Origin: Betaproteobacteria bacterium
Lineage (GTDB): Bacteria; Pseudomonadota; Gammaproteobacteria; Burkholderiales; Burkholderiaceae_C
Length of the DNA: 64,000 bases
Assembly (NCBI GenBank): GCA_016704535.1
Contig: JADIZZ010000001.1
Location: 260,667-324,666, forward strand
Direction of reading: 5' to 3'
In this document: one piece after another, positions 43,658 through 53,053 of the stretch
Position numbering within the stretch: position 1 is the first letter of the stretch
Layout of the letters: each line of letters opens with the position of its first letter
Translations under genes and position numbers: made by a program
The notes under the pieces: generated by a model
The model's database searches: none
Told to the model about the DNA's origin: nothing
The model's input: the letters and a program-made list of their open reading frames with translations, nothing else

Positions 43658-45037
43658 ATGCAAGGGGTCATGCAAGGCGGCGGAAAGCGAGGCCGGGCAC
43701 TGGGCGCGCTCTACGACGCGGGCCTCGTGATGGCCAGCGTATCTGCTGCGATCGCGTGGCAAGGCAGCAATCCCGGTGATCTGGTGCCCGTAGCCGGCAC
43801 TTGTGGTGGATCGATTGCTGTTGGCATGTCGCTCATCAACACCGCCAATGGCATGTATTCACCCGCCGTGCCCCGCTCTGCCCCGAAGATCATCTGGCGT
43901 ACCCTGCTCACCCTGCTGCTGGCGCTGGGTCTGACCTATGCGGTGTTCGTGCTCACCGGGTTCGATCGGCGAGCCGACCTGATGGTGCCCGGCATGGTGG
44001 CCGTCGGCGCGGTCATCCTGCGGCGGGCCTACGTCACTCATTTCGCTTCAGACTCGGTGCGGCGGCGTTCGCGCACGCTGATTTTCGGCTGCGGACAGGC
44101 GGCACGTGTTGTTGGACAAACGCTTGCTGCTGTCGATCCCGACGTCGAGATCGTCGGCTATTTCGCCGGCCCGAACGAGAGAGTCCCTGCGGTCCCGTCC
44201 GCGCTCATCCTCCCGGCGACGATGTCGCTGACCGAGACTGCGTTGAGCCTGGACATCGACGAGGTGGTCGTCGCGCTGACCGAGCGCCGCGCGGGCAGCA
44301 TGCCGCTGCGGGAGTTGCTGGACTGCAAGCTGCGCGGCATCAAGGTCTACGACCTGAACACCCACTTCGAGAAGCGGCTCGGCCAGATCCGCATCGACTA
44401 TCTGAACGCCGGCTGGCTGATCTTCGGCGATGGCTTCAACCAGGGCGGCGCCCGCACCGCCGTGAAGCGGGTTTTCGATCTGGTTTGCGCCACCGTGCTG
44501 ATCGTGCTGGCCTCGCCGTTCATGCTGGCCACGGCCTTGCTCATCAAGCTCGACAGCCGCGGCCCGGTGCTGTACCGCCAGGAACGCGTCGGCTTGAACG
44601 GGCAGACGTTCGAAGTGGTGAAGTTCCGCAGCATGAAGCAGGATGCCGAGGTCGACGGCAAGCCCGTCTGGGCCACTTCAGGCGACAGCCGTGTCACGCG
44701 TGTCGGCAAGCTGATCCGCAAGGCGCGGATCGACGAACTGCCGCAGCTCTTCAGCGTGCTGAGGGGACGCATGAGCCTCGTCGGGCCGCGGCCCGAGCGG
44801 CCGTTCTTCGTCGAGCAGCTCACCCGCGAGATTCCCTTCTACGCCGTTCGCCACAGCGTGAAGCCTGGTGTCACGGGCTGGGCCCAGGTGCGATACCAGT
44901 ACGGATCGACCGTCGAGGACTCTCAGGAAAAGCTGCAGTACGACCTTCACTACGTCAAGAATCACTCGCTTTGGCTGGACTTGCAGGTGCTGGCGCATAC
45001 CGTGCGCGTGGTTCTCACGGGCAAGGGTGCCTGCTGA
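43658..45037 (+). CDS. Polyprenyl-phosphate glycosyl-1-phosphate transferase of the PEP-CTERM/EPS system
   Basis: The 459-residue protein has four to five N-terminal membrane helices (about 15-130), a nucleotide-fold domain (TLIFGCGQAARVVGQTL), one further helix (AVKRVFDLVCATVLIVLASP), and the C-terminal catalytic PssY/WcaJ domain. That domain carries RQERVGLNGQTFEVVKFRSM, DELPQLFSVLRGRMSLVGPRPE and KPGVTGWAQVRYQYG. It transfers the first sugar phosphate to undecaprenyl phosphate to begin repeat-unit assembly. The overall layout matches the TIGR03013 group found with exosortase. It is followed by prsK after 66 bases. ATG 43658 has AGGAA upstream. Confidence 0.87.
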   Translation: MQGVMQGGGKRGRALGALYDAGLVMASVSAAIAWQGSNPGDLVPVAGTCGGSIAVGMSLINTANGMYSPAVPRSAPKIIWRTLLTLLLALGLTYAVFVLTGFDRRADLMVPGMVAVGAVILRRAYVTHFASDSVRRRSRTLIFGCGQAARVVGQTLAAVDPDVEIVGYFAGPNERVPAVPSALILPATMSLTETALSLDIDEVVVALTERRAGSMPLRELLDCKLRGIKVYDLNTHFEKRLGQIRIDYLNAGWLIFGDGFNQGGARTAVKRVFDLVCATVLIVLASPFMLATALLIKLDSRGPVLYRQERVGLNGQTFEVVKFRSMKQDAEVDGKPVWATSGDSRVTRVGKLIRKARIDELPQLFSVLRGRMSLVGPRPERPFFVEQLTREIPFYAVRHSVKPGVTGWAQVRYQYGSTVEDSQEKLQYDLHYVKNHSLWLDLQVLAHTVRVVLTGKGAC

Positions 45038-45103
45038 GTTCGCCATAGCGCTACCCCGCCCGGGCGTACGCTCGGGGTCTGGTGGCATCTCGGTCGATGG
45101 TGC

Positions 45104-47263
45104 ATGAGCACGGAAGCCGCAAACATTTCGATCTTCGGTTTCGCGATAGCGACGCTGCTGCACGCGATCTTCGCGGTGCTGCTGCTTCGCGATGCTCGCT
45201 TTCATACCCAACAGCGCGAGCGCGACTTTGCCTTCGTCGGCGCGGTGTTGGCCAGCTTTGCCTGGTCAGCCGCCGCACTGGCCGATGCGCTGTTGCCCTA
45301 CCTCGCCACTCGCCACGTCGCGATGGCCCTCGACTGGCTGCGCTACGGCTGCTGGTTGCTGTTCCTGGTTGTGCTGGTGAGGCCCGCAACCGCACGATCG
45401 CTGCCAGCTCACCTGGGCGATCTGCCGGCCGCCGCCCGTCGACTCGGCCCCCTGGCCTGGTCCACAGGTGTTCTGTGGCTGGCCGGGGCCGGTCTGCTGG
45501 CCGCTTACGTCTTCAGTTCCAGCGGTCTGGAGGCGGCTCGGCTGCAGCGGCTTTGGTTGCTGAGTGCCCTGGGAATGCCCGTGCTCGGTCTGGTGTTGGT
45601 CGAGCAGTTGTTCCGCAACCTGCCGGAGAACTTGCGCTGGAACGCCAAGCCGGCCTGCCTCGGCTTCGCCACCGTTTTTCTGTTCGACCTGTACCACTAC
45701 TCGATGGCCGTGCTCTTCGGCGGCTTCGACCCCGACGCCGGTCATGTGCGCGGACTGGTCCACGCGCTGGCGCTGCCATTGATCTTCGTTGCCTCCCGGC
45801 GCCGCATCGACTGGATTGGCCGGCTGCAGGTCTCGCGCACGGCGGTCTTCTACTCGGCCTCGTTGCTGCTCGCCGGCGCGTACCTCTTGTTCGTCGCGGC
45901 GCTCGGCTATGCCGTGCGCGCCCTGGGTGGGGACTGGGGTCGCGCCATGCAGTTGGCGCTCGTGTCCGGCGCGGCAATATTTGGCCTCGTCTTGCTGCTG
46001 TCGGGGTCCATCCGTGCGCGCGTGCGCGTCTTTGTCGGCAAGCACTTCTTCAGCTATCGCTACGACTATCGGGAGCAGTGGCTGCGCTTCACCAACATGC
46101 TGTCTTCGCCCACCGACACACAGGACTTCGGCGTGCTGGCGGTGCGCGGCCTGGCCGACATGCTCGAGAGCCCCGGGGGCGGTCTGTGGACGCGCAATGC
46201 AGCGCATACGGCGTTTTCACAGACAGCCCGATGGAACTTGGCCGCAGCGCAGACCGTCGAGCCGGCCGATGCCGACTTGCCGCAGTATCTGCAACGCAGC
46301 GGCTGGATCGTCGATCTGGATGAGTATCGGCACACGCCCCAGCGCTATCGCGCCTTGATACTGCCACCGTGGCTGTTGCAGCTTCCGACTGCGTGGCTCG
46401 TCGTTCCTCTTATCGTGCATGAGGACCTGCTGGGCTTCGTCCTGCTGGCACGGCCTCGGGCGCCGGTGCAGATGAACTGGGAGACCCGCGACCTGGTCAA
46501 GACCGCAAGCCGCCAGGCGGCGAGCTTCCTGGCCCAGATGCAGGCCACCGAAGCGCTGCTCGAGTTGCGCAAGTTCGAGTCCTTCAACCGCATGTCCGCA
46601 TTCGTCGTGCACGACCTGAAGAACATCGTGACCCAGCTCTCACTGATGTTGAAGAACGCGGAACGTTTGCGCGCCAACCCGGAATTCCAGCAGGACATGC
46701 TGTTGACGGTGCAAAGCTCACTGGAGAAGATGCGGCGGTTGATGTTGCAGTTGCGCGAAGGGGCTACGCCCCCGGGTACGGCGGCTGGCGTCGACCTCGC
46801 CCCGTTGCTGCTGCGGCTGCAGGCCATGGCCAGCGATCGCGGTAGGACGCTGGAACTCCGTCAGGAGTCGAGCCTGGCCACGCGTGGGCTGGAAGAACGC
46901 CTGGAACGTGTGCTCGGGCACCTGGTTCACAACGCGCTCGATGCCACGGAACAAGGCGGCGAGGTGTGGGTTGCGGCGCGGCGGCAGTCAGGTCAGGTGG
47001 TGGTGGAAGTGGGCGATACCGGAGTGGGAATGACAGAAGAATTCGTGCAGAACCGCTTGTTCCGCCCCTTCACCAGCACGAAGGGCGCCGGCATGGGCAT
47101 CGGCACCCACGAGAGCTTGCAGTACATCCGCGAGCTCGGCGGGCGTATCGACGTGCAGAGCCAGCTCGGCAAGGGCACGGTGATGCGGGTGGAACTGCCC
47201 TTGTTCAATGCGCACGACCTCGAGAGCGAGCCGGCTGCCCTGCGCGCACGGACCGTGGCATGA
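45104..47263 (+). CDS. prsK: PEP-CTERM system histidine kinase PrsK
   Basis: The 719-residue protein has about eight to nine membrane helices (1-305), a GAF-like sensory domain (about 330-480), and a DHp segment AFVVHDLKNIVTQLS with His503. The HATPase domain carries VLGHLVHNALDATEQ, GDTGVGMTEEF and KGAGMGIGT. The membrane-plus-GAF layout is characteristic of PrsK in exosortase EpsH/XrtA loci. It phosphorylates the downstream regulator, whose ATG overlaps its stop (ATGA). The environmental signal is unknown. Confidence 0.88.
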   Translation: MSTEAANISIFGFAIATLLHAIFAVLLLRDARFHTQQRERDFAFVGAVLASFAWSAAALADALLPYLATRHVAMALDWLRYGCWLLFLVVLVRPATARSLPAHLGDLPAAARRLGPLAWSTGVLWLAGAGLLAAYVFSSSGLEAARLQRLWLLSALGMPVLGLVLVEQLFRNLPENLRWNAKPACLGFATVFLFDLYHYSMAVLFGGFDPDAGHVRGLVHALALPLIFVASRRRIDWIGRLQVSRTAVFYSASLLLAGAYLLFVAALGYAVRALGGDWGRAMQLALVSGAAIFGLVLLLSGSIRARVRVFVGKHFFSYRYDYREQWLRFTNMLSSPTDTQDFGVLAVRGLADMLESPGGGLWTRNAAHTAFSQTARWNLAAAQTVEPADADLPQYLQRSGWIVDLDEYRHTPQRYRALILPPWLLQLPTAWLVVPLIVHEDLLGFVLLARPRAPVQMNWETRDLVKTASRQAASFLAQMQATEALLELRKFESFNRMSAFVVHDLKNIVTQLSLMLKNAERLRANPEFQQDMLLTVQSSLEKMRRLMLQLREGATPPGTAAGVDLAPLLLRLQAMASDRGRTLELRQESSLATRGLEERLERVLGHLVHNALDATEQGGEVWVAARRQSGQVVVEVGDTGVGMTEEFVQNRLFRPFTSTKGAGMGIGTHESLQYIRELGGRIDVQSQLGKGTVMRVELPLFNAHDLESEPAALRARTVA

Positions 47264-48621
47264 GCCAGGCGACCACGCCCCTGCTGATCGTCGAAGACGA
47301 CCTCGCGCTGCAGAAGCAGATCAAGTGGTCGCTGGACCGCTTCGAATCGGTGACGGCGGCCGACCGCGAATCGGCGCTGGTGCAGCTGCGCCGCCACAAC
47401 CCGAGTGTCGTCACGATGGATCTCGGTCTGCCACCCGACCCCGACTCGGTTTCTGAAGGATTCAAGCTGCTGGGGCAGATGCTGGACATCGATCCGAACG
47501 TGAAGGTCATCGTTCTGACCGGCCAGAACGACCAGGCCAACGCGCTGCGGGCCGTGGCGATGGGCGCGTACGACTTCCAGGCCAAGCCCTTCGAGCCCGA
47601 CGCGCTGGCCCTGACCATCGAACGGGCCTACCGATTGGCCGAGTTGCAGCAGGAGAACCGTCGCCTGCAGGCTCTGTCCGAGCCCGACGCGCTGGCCGGG
47701 TTGCTGACGCGAGATGCCGGCATGATGCGCATCTGTCGCACGATCGAGCGCGTGGCCAGCAGCGGGGCGTCCGTGCTCCTGCTGGGCGAGAGCGGCACGG
47801 GCAAGGAAGTCCTTGCGCAAGGACTGCATGCCGCCTCGAAACGCAAGGGCAAGTTCGTTGCCATCAACTGCGCGGCAATTCCCGAGACCTTGCTGGAGAG
47901 CGAGCTCTTCGGCTACGAGAAAGGCGCCTTCACGGGCGCCGCGAAGACCACGATCGGGAAGATAGAGAACGCCAGCGGCGGAACGCTGATGCTCGACGAG
48001 ATCGGCGACCTGCCGCAGTCGCTGCAGGCCAAGCTGCTGCGCTTCCTGCAGGAGCGCACCATAGAGCGGCTCGGTTCGCGCCAGGAGGTGCCGGTCGACG
48101 TGCGTGTGATCGGGGCCACCCATCAGGATCTGCGCACGCTCATCAGCGAGGGCAAGTTCCGCGAAGACCTCTATTACCGCCTGGCAGAGATCGTCGTCGA
48201 CATTCCGCCGCTTCGCGATCGCAATGGTGATGCGGTCTTGCTCGCTCACGCCTTCCTGCGGCGTTTCGCTCAGGAACAGCGGCGTGGCAGCCTGACGCTC
48301 GGCGAAGATGCCATACGGGCCATCGAAGCCCATGCCTGGCCCGGCAACGTGCGCGAACTGCTCAATGTGATCAAGCGTGCAGCCATCATGGCCGATGGAG
48401 CACGTGTCACGGCCGAAGACATCGGCCTTGCCGCGCCGGCTCCCCACGAAGGCGCGATGGCCAGCGACATCGACCTGCGGGCAGTACGCGAGCAGGCCGA
48501 ACGCCAGGCTATCGTCACGGCGCTGTCCAGGACCAACGGCAACGTGCTGCGGGCTTCCGAGTTGCTGGGCGTCAGCCGGCCGACCCTTTATGACCTGATG
48601 CGCCGGCTGAATGTCAAGTAA
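47260..48621 (+). CDS. prsR: Sigma-54-dependent response regulator PrsR
   Basis: The 453-residue NtrC-type regulator has a receiver domain (1-125) with phospho-acceptor Asp54 in VVTMDLGLP, and an AAA+ domain (about 150-380) with Walker A LGESGTGKE (176 on). GAFTGA at 222-227 contacts sigma-54. A Fis-type HTH at the C-terminus reads NVLRASELLGVSRPTLYDLMRR. Such regulators activate PEP-CTERM and exopolysaccharide genes with RpoN. It is the direct partner of PrsK and is coupled by ATGA. The start at 47260 excludes an Arg-rich upstream extension. Confidence 0.9.
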   Translation: MSQATTPLLIVEDDLALQKQIKWSLDRFESVTAADRESALVQLRRHNPSVVTMDLGLPPDPDSVSEGFKLLGQMLDIDPNVKVIVLTGQNDQANALRAVAMGAYDFQAKPFEPDALALTIERAYRLAELQQENRRLQALSEPDALAGLLTRDAGMMRICRTIERVASSGASVLLLGESGTGKEVLAQGLHAASKRKGKFVAINCAAIPETLLESELFGYEKGAFTGAAKTTIGKIENASGGTLMLDEIGDLPQSLQAKLLRFLQERTIERLGSRQEVPVDVRVIGATHQDLRTLISEGKFREDLYYRLAEIVVDIPPLRDRNGDAVLLAHAFLRRFAQEQRRGSLTLGEDAIRAIEAHAWPGNVRELLNVIKRAAIMADGARVTAEDIGLAAPAPHEGAMASDIDLRAVREQAERQAIVTALSRTNGNVLRASELLGVSRPTLYDLMRRLNVK

Positions 48622-48687
48622 CCCCGCCGGCCGCGCGCGCCTCTCGGCCGAACGCCGGGGTCATCGTTTCGCCACTGGAGATACAAG

Positions 48688-51480
48688 ATGAACCAACGCT
48701 ACCCGCGCGCATCGCACGCGTTGCTGGCTGCCCTGTGGATCGGCCTTGCGAGCCTGTCCGGCTGCCGCAACGGCGTGGGTGGAAACGATGCCGAGCTGCT
48801 GGCGTCGGCGCGCGGCTATCTCGAGAAGCGGGAGTTCCCCGCGGCCGTGATTCAGTTGAAGAGTGCGCTTCAGAAGAGCCCGGACAGTCGCGAAGTGCGC
48901 CTGCTGCTGGGCGGAGCCCTGCTCGAGAGCGGTGACCCGGCTGCGGCGGCCATCGAATTGCGCAAGGCCCTCGAACTGGGGGCCAGCGACGCAGAGGTCA
49001 AGCCGAGCCTGGCCAGGGCGATGCTCGCGCAAGGCCAATGGCGCCAGGTGGCGGATCAGTTCGCGACCCTGCAGTTGGAAAGCCCTGCGGCCTATGCCGA
49101 TCTGCAGACCTCCGTGGCCACGGCTCTGGCCGCGCTGGGCCAGAAGGACCGCGCAGCCGCGTTCGCGCAGTCCGCCCTGCAATCGAAACCGGATTTCGTC
49201 CCCGCGCTGATGCTTCAGGCGCGCATGAAGGCGGCCGAGACCGACATCACCGGCGCACTGGGCCTCATCGACCAGATTCTGACCCTCGACAGCACCCACC
49301 TCGGCGCGTTGCTGCTCAGGGGCAACGTGCAACGCTACGCGCAGCGTGACGCGAAAGCCGCGATGGCCACCTTCGAGCTCGCCTTGCAGGCGCATCCGAA
49401 GGACGTGGCGGCACACCTGTCGGTCATCAACCTGACCCTCGAGTCTGGCGATGTGGCGGATGCCCGCAAGCGACTCGAACTGCTCAAGGCGGCTCACCCG
49501 AAACACCCCGAGACCGTCTTCCTCGAAGCCCGGTTCGCGTTCGCAGACAAGGACTTCGAGCGCACCCGCACGCTCACCGACCAGTTGCTGCAAGCCCTGC
49601 CCGATGATCCTCGCGTGTTGCAGCTTGCCGGCATCAACGCGTTGCGTCTGAAGTCCTTGAACGTGGCCGAGGCGCATCTCCTGAAAGTCGTCAAGGCGCA
49701 GCCGCAGAACCCTGTCGCACGGCAGTTGCTGGCGGGCGTCTACAACCGCACCGGCGAGCACGGCAAGGCACTGTCCGTGCTCAAGCCACTCATCGATGCG
49801 CCGAATGCCGACAGCGCCAGCCTGACGCTCGCCGGTGAGGCCTACCTTCAGGCCGGCGACTCGGCCGCCGCCGAGTCGGCCTTCACCCGCGCCGCACGCG
49901 GCAACCCGAGAGCGACCACGGCCCGCTCCGCGCTGGCACTTGCGCAGCTTGCGCGCGGCAATACCAGCGAAGGGTTCGCCGAACTGGAGGCTGCGGCCGC
50001 CACCGATACGGGAATCCGCAGCAGCCTGGCCTTGATCGCCGCGCGCGTTCGTGCGAACGAGCTGCCAGCGGCGCTCAAGGCGATAGACGCGCTCGAGAAG
50101 AAGCAGCCGGACCGCCCCATCGCGTCGTCGCTGCGCGGTTCCACGCTGCTGAAGATGGGCAAGCCCGACGAAGCGACGGCCAGCTTCGAGAAAGCGCTGA
50201 AGATCGACCCCCGCTACTTCCCGGCCACTGCCGGGCTGGCCGGCATCGAATTGGCGGCCGGCCGGCCCGAGGCGGCCAAGAAGCGGTTCGACGACTTGTT
50301 GAGCCTGGATCCGCGCAATACGTCGGCGCTGCTCGCGCTGGCCGAGCTGAAGGCTCGCATGGGGGGCAAGAAGGACGAGGTTACTGCGGCCATCAAGGCG
50401 GCCATCCAGGCCAACCCCGCGGAGGCGAGGCCCCGTCTCCTGCTCGTGAACTACCTGCTGCAGCAGCGCGACTCTGCCGGCGCGCTGTTGGCGGCCCAGG
50501 AGGCCGGCAGCGCCCTGCCCAACAACTTCGATGTGCTGGACGCGATCGGCACGGCGCAGCTGGCTGCCGGGCAGGCCCAGCAGGCCGTCGCCACCTTCGG
50601 GAAGCTCGCCGGACTGCGCCCCGACCGGCCCGAGCCCGAGTTGCGTCAGGCCGAGGCCCACCTGGCCAACAACGACCCGGACGCGGCCAAGCGCAGCCTG
50701 CGCAAGGCCTTGGAGATCAGGCCGGGGCTGCTTCCTGCGCAACGCGCACTGGCCCAGATTGCGGTGAAGCAGAACGATGTCGACGAAGCGCTGCGCATCG
50801 CGCGATCGGTACAGAAGGCGCAGCCAAAGCTGGTCGTCGGTTACGTGCTGGAAGCCGACATCGAGCTGGCGCGCAACCGAGCTGAGTCCGCGTTGCCGCT
50901 GCTTCGCAAGGCAATGGACCTGAAGGGCACCGGCGAGATCGCCGTACGTCTGCACACCGCCCTGGAGCTTGCCAAGCGCGGTGCCGATGCCGACCGTCAC
51001 GCGGCTGCTTGGTTGAAGGCGCACCCGACGGACGCGGCCTTCCGCTTCTACCTCGGCGACAGGGCCCTGGCCCGCCAGGACTATGCCCAGGCGGAGGTGC
51101 AGTACCAGAAGGTTCTTGAAATCCAGCCGAAGAACGCACTCGCGATGAATAACGTCGCCTGGATCATGGGCCAGGCCAAGCGTCCTGGCGCCCTGGCACT
51201 GGCGCAGAAGGCCAACGAGATCCTGCCTGACCAGCCTGCGCTGATGGACACGCTTGCGTACCTGCTGGCGCTCGAGAACCAGTCGCAGCCTGCCATCGAC
51301 CTGCAGAAGCGGGCGATGGCCGCTGCGCCGCAGAACGAAGGACTGCGCCTGACGCTGGCCAAGATCTACGTGCAGGCCGGTCAGAAGGCCCAGGCGCGCA
51401 CCGAACTCGAGACGCTGGCGAAGCTGGGCGACAAGTTCGCGGGTCAGGCGGAGGTCAAGCAATTGCTGGCGACACTCTGA
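48688..51480 (+). CDS. prsT: PEP-CTERM system TPR-repeat lipoprotein PrsT
   Basis: The 930-residue protein has a lipoprotein-like signal (ALWIGLASLSGCRNG, Cys27) and then more than twenty tetratricopeptide repeats over nearly all its length. Canonical repeat pieces include GQKDRAAAFAQSALQSKPD and KPDEATASFEKALKIDPRY. This size and position after prsR match the TPR protein PrsT, thought to help polysaccharide or protein export across the periplasm. TPR arrays bind partner proteins; the partner here is unknown. It starts 66 bases after prsR with GGAG upstream of the ATG. Confidence 0.88.
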   Translation: MNQRYPRASHALLAALWIGLASLSGCRNGVGGNDAELLASARGYLEKREFPAAVIQLKSALQKSPDSREVRLLLGGALLESGDPAAAAIELRKALELGASDAEVKPSLARAMLAQGQWRQVADQFATLQLESPAAYADLQTSVATALAALGQKDRAAAFAQSALQSKPDFVPALMLQARMKAAETDITGALGLIDQILTLDSTHLGALLLRGNVQRYAQRDAKAAMATFELALQAHPKDVAAHLSVINLTLESGDVADARKRLELLKAAHPKHPETVFLEARFAFADKDFERTRTLTDQLLQALPDDPRVLQLAGINALRLKSLNVAEAHLLKVVKAQPQNPVARQLLAGVYNRTGEHGKALSVLKPLIDAPNADSASLTLAGEAYLQAGDSAAAESAFTRAARGNPRATTARSALALAQLARGNTSEGFAELEAAAATDTGIRSSLALIAARVRANELPAALKAIDALEKKQPDRPIASSLRGSTLLKMGKPDEATASFEKALKIDPRYFPATAGLAGIELAAGRPEAAKKRFDDLLSLDPRNTSALLALAELKARMGGKKDEVTAAIKAAIQANPAEARPRLLLVNYLLQQRDSAGALLAAQEAGSALPNNFDVLDAIGTAQLAAGQAQQAVATFGKLAGLRPDRPEPELRQAEAHLANNDPDAAKRSLRKALEIRPGLLPAQRALAQIAVKQNDVDEALRIARSVQKAQPKLVVGYVLEADIELARNRAESALPLLRKAMDLKGTGEIAVRLHTALELAKRGADADRHAAAWLKAHPTDAAFRFYLGDRALARQDYAQAEVQYQKVLEIQPKNALAMNNVAWIMGQAKRPGALALAQKANEILPDQPALMDTLAYLLALENQSQPAIDLQKRAMAAAPQNEGLRLTLAKIYVQAGQKAQARTELETLAKLGDKFAGQAEVKQLLATL

Positions 51481-51638
51481 CCGGGCCGGGTCCACAGGCA
51501 TGGCCGCGACGGGCTGCGTCTTTGTTACATCCATTTGCGGCTGGCGACCCGCTGCTCTGCTCAAGTTGCCGACTCGGACCGCCGAGAAATAGGGGTAGTG
51601 CGCGGGTCAGGGTCTGTGTCGACGGGTAGGCGGCAACA

Positions 51639-53021
51639 ATGAAAGTGGTAGCGATGTGGTCCTCGATGAGGCGAGCGCTGCGCCGATCTGCTCGGTGGCT
51701 GCTCGCCGCCTTGCCCGAAGGCGCGCGCTTTGCGCTGTATCGCCGAACGGTGGACTGCGAGCCGGTCGCCAACGGCCGCCTGGAGCTGAAGATCGCCGAC
51801 ACGCAGGCCGAGCTCGACGCCTGCTTCGCGCTGTTGCACAACGCCTACGTGGCCAGCGGCTTCATGCGTCCGCACCCTTCGGGTTTGCGCGTGACGCCGT
51901 ACCACGCACTGCCCACCACCACCACGCTGTGCGCCAAGGTCGATGGCCAGGTCGTCGGCACCTTGTCGATCGTTCGCGACGGCATCTTCGGATTCCCGAT
52001 GCAGTCGGCGTTCGACATCTCGAGCATCCGCGCCAAGGACGGGCGCATCGCCGAGATCTCGGCACTGGCGATCCATCCGCGCTGGCGCAAGACCGGCGGG
52101 TCGGTCCTGTTCCCCCTCATGAAGTTCATGTACGGGTACTGCACGCGCTTCTTCGATACCCGCCACCTGCTCATTGCCGTCAACCCGGCACACATCGAGA
52201 TGTACGAGTCGGTGCTGTTCTTCCGTCGGCTGGCTGGCCAAGGGGTGGACCGTTACGATTTCGCCAACGGTGCGCCCGCCGTCGGCGCCACGCTCGACCT
52301 GCACGAGGCGCCGCAACTCTTCGAACGTGCCTATGGGCACAAGCCCGGGCGGCGTAACCTGCACCGCTACTTCGTCGAAACCGAACTGGCCGAAATCAAG
52401 TATCCGCCGCGGCCCTGGCACACGAGCAACGACCCCGTGCTGACGCCGGCGCTCATGCACCACTTCTTCAACGACCGCACCCGGGGTTTCGAGGAACTGG
52501 ACGAGCGTCGCAGGCTCCTGTTGCACTCGATCTATCGCGAGCCCGAGTGGCAGGCCGTGCTGCCGTCGCTGCCCACCGCGCCGGCGCAGGGCGCAGCGCT
52601 GCGGTCGGAGGTGCGGCACTCGATGAAGTGTCCCGCGACGCTGTCGATCCTCGGTGCGTCGTCGAACGACCTGCGGATCACGATTGTCGAGGTGTCCGGC
52701 CACGGCTTCCTGGCCCGGGCGCTGCGGCCCCTCTCCGTGGGAACACGTTGCAGCATCGTGGCCGAGCTGGCCGATGGCGTGAAGAGCCGCGTGCAAGGCG
52801 AGGTTGTTCGGCTGGCCGGCAGCGACAGCGGGCAGTTCTATGGCTTCCGCGTGCAATCGCCCGACGCGGCATGGGAACGCTGTGTGGCCTGGCTGGGCCA
52901 GTCGGCACGCGAGTTGTCCCGTGCAGTTGCCCTCACGAACCCCGGCTCGGCATCAGACACGACGACGGTGGACGCCAGCGCCGTACCCCTGCGGCCCAGA
53001 TCAGAGGTCGCGCCGGCTTGA
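51639..53021 (+). CDS. FeeM-like N-acyl amino acid synthase fused to a PilZ domain
   Basis: The 460-residue protein has an N-terminal FeeM-type GNAT acyltransferase (about 45-300), with LDACFALLHNAYVASGFM, TLCAKVDGQVVGTLSIVRDG, AEISALAIHPRWRK and LLIAVNPAHIEMYE. The C-terminal 110 residues hold a PilZ-like domain with Arg322 and Arg326 (RSEVR) and the later EVSGHGF (D/N-x-S-x-x-G equivalent). FeeM enzymes join long-chain acyl groups to amino acids and are known near PEP-CTERM loci. A PilZ domain suggests that c-di-GMP controls synthesis. Start ATG 51639 follows a weak GGCGG site. The acceptor amino acid is unknown. Confidence 0.75.
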   Translation: MKVVAMWSSMRRALRRSARWLLAALPEGARFALYRRTVDCEPVANGRLELKIADTQAELDACFALLHNAYVASGFMRPHPSGLRVTPYHALPTTTTLCAKVDGQVVGTLSIVRDGIFGFPMQSAFDISSIRAKDGRIAEISALAIHPRWRKTGGSVLFPLMKFMYGYCTRFFDTRHLLIAVNPAHIEMYESVLFFRRLAGQGVDRYDFANGAPAVGATLDLHEAPQLFERAYGHKPGRRNLHRYFVETELAEIKYPPRPWHTSNDPVLTPALMHHFFNDRTRGFEELDERRRLLLHSIYREPEWQAVLPSLPTAPAQGAALRSEVRHSMKCPATLSILGASSNDLRITIVEVSGHGFLARALRPLSVGTRCSIVAELADGVKSRVQGEVVRLAGSDSGQFYGFRVQSPDAAWERCVAWLGQSARELSRAVALTNPGSASDTTTVDASAVPLRPRSEVAPA

Positions 53022-53053
53022 ACTGAGCTGCTGAGCCGCTACAGTCGGGCGCT

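Noticed and set aside
48661..51564. 967-codon frame opposite prsT
   Set aside because: Arg/Leu/Gln-rich mirror of the TPR repeats with no recognisable domain; prsT has a signal, a ribosome site and clear repeats.
51555..51575. Second sigma-54-like site before the FeeM-PilZ gene
   Set aside because: GG to GC spacing is 9 rather than 10 and the -24 block lacks the GGCAC core.
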